Shown here piece after piece: positions 12,978 to 13,098 of a DNA stretch of 13,098 nt; position 1 is the first letter of the stretch; every line of letters begins with the position of its first letter. The notes under the pieces are model-generated. The model ran no database searches. It was given only the letters and a program-made list of their open reading frames with translations, and was not told the origin of the DNA. The translations under genes were made by a program, and so were the position numbers. Source of the stretch: Euryarchaeota archaeon UBA169 (lineage in GTDB: Archaea > Thermoplasmatota > Poseidoniia > MGIII > CG-Epi1); assembly GCA_002497685.1 (NCBI GenBank), contig DAEH01000056.1, positions 1 to 13,098 of the forward strand, written 5' to 3'.

Positions 12978-13098
12978 ATTTATTTTTAATTTTCCAATTT
13001 TTCATTTTGTACTTTTCTATTAGATAATGTAGTGCATGGTAGAAACTAGGTAATGCAAAAACAGCCATTAGAAGAGAGAATAGTACAAGAGTAATAAT
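12970..13098 (-). CDS. C-terminal end of a probable membrane protein, cut by the window edge
   Basis: Only the last 42 codons are visible. The frame is open from the window edge to a TAG at 12972-12970, whereas the other two minus-strand frames hit stops quickly. The peptide has a hydrophobic stretch (IITLVLFSLLMAVFALPSFY), then HALHYLIEKYK, then a Lys/Asn-rich tail (MKNWKIKNKFN). This is a typical final membrane helix with a basic cytoplasmic tail. It converges on ribH and overlaps its stop by eight bases. In AT-rich DNA such a short open stretch could arise by chance, so the call depends on its membrane-like composition. Family and function are unknown. Confidence 0.5.
   Translation of the reverse strand: MITLVLFSLLMAVFALPSFYHALHYLIEKYKMKNWKIKNKFN
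12979..13017 (+). terminator. T-rich stretch after ribH, probable archaeal terminator
   Basis: The 39 bases directly after the ribH stop contain several T runs (TTTATTTTTAATTTT, then TTTTTC, TTTTG and TTTTC) and no strong hairpin, as expected for archaeal transcript ends. The other strand of the same bases is probably the Lys-rich tail of the converging gene, which may partly explain the composition. Confidence 0.4.

Overview
The window looks like chromosomal DNA from an AT-rich (roughly one third G+C by eye) archaeon. A euryarchaeon of the Thermoplasmatota/Poseidoniia type (marine group II or III) is my best guess. The support is an archaeal RibL-type FAD synthetase, a short archaeal-style lumazine synthase, a secretion ATPase with two TadC-like platform proteins set among archaeal pilin-like proteins, TATA-like sequences upstream of the operons, and translational coupling by TAATG and ATGA overlaps. 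The exact lineage is inference; no rRNA or tRNA is present to fix it. No CRISPR array, insertion sequence or phage gene was seen.

Positions 1-6697, + strand: one tightly packed type IV pilus / type II-IV secretion locus. It holds the 3' part of a large pilin-like surface protein, a small pilin-like protein, a 752-residue GspE/PilB/TadA-family ATPase with long charged extensions, two consecutive GspF/TadC-family membrane platform proteins, and two more small proteins with pilin-like N-termini. The ATPase and the platform pair would power assembly of a filament from the small subunits. No prepilin peptidase gene is visible.

Positions 6699-8656, - strand: a two-helix membrane protein of unknown function lies downstream of pyrG (CTP synthase). 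The pilus locus and this block converge with a single base between stop codons. pyrG and the next + strand gene diverge from a 78-base promoter region.

Positions 8735-10746, + strand: a metallo-beta-lactamase-fold hydrolase (GTG start) overlaps two small genes. The first encodes a catalytic 2-oxoglutarate/Fe(II) oxygenase resembling the N-terminal half of the eukaryotic Ofd1/Tpa1/OGFOD1 prolyl hydroxylases. The second resembles their inactive C-terminal half. A protein that is normally one chain therefore seems to be encoded here as two overlapping genes, which is the most interesting observation in the window.

Positions 10815-12977, + strand: a four-gene flavin operon. RibB makes the four-carbon unit, RibH builds lumazine, RibE dismutates it to riboflavin, and RibL adenylylates FMN to FAD. 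RibE is the bacterial trimeric type and reads close to the enterobacterial sequence, whereas RibL and RibH look archaeal, so the operon seems to be of mixed origin. An imperfect inverted repeat around a TATA-like box upstream of ribB is a candidate operator. The window ends in a T-rich stretch and what looks like the C-terminal end of a convergent membrane-protein gene.
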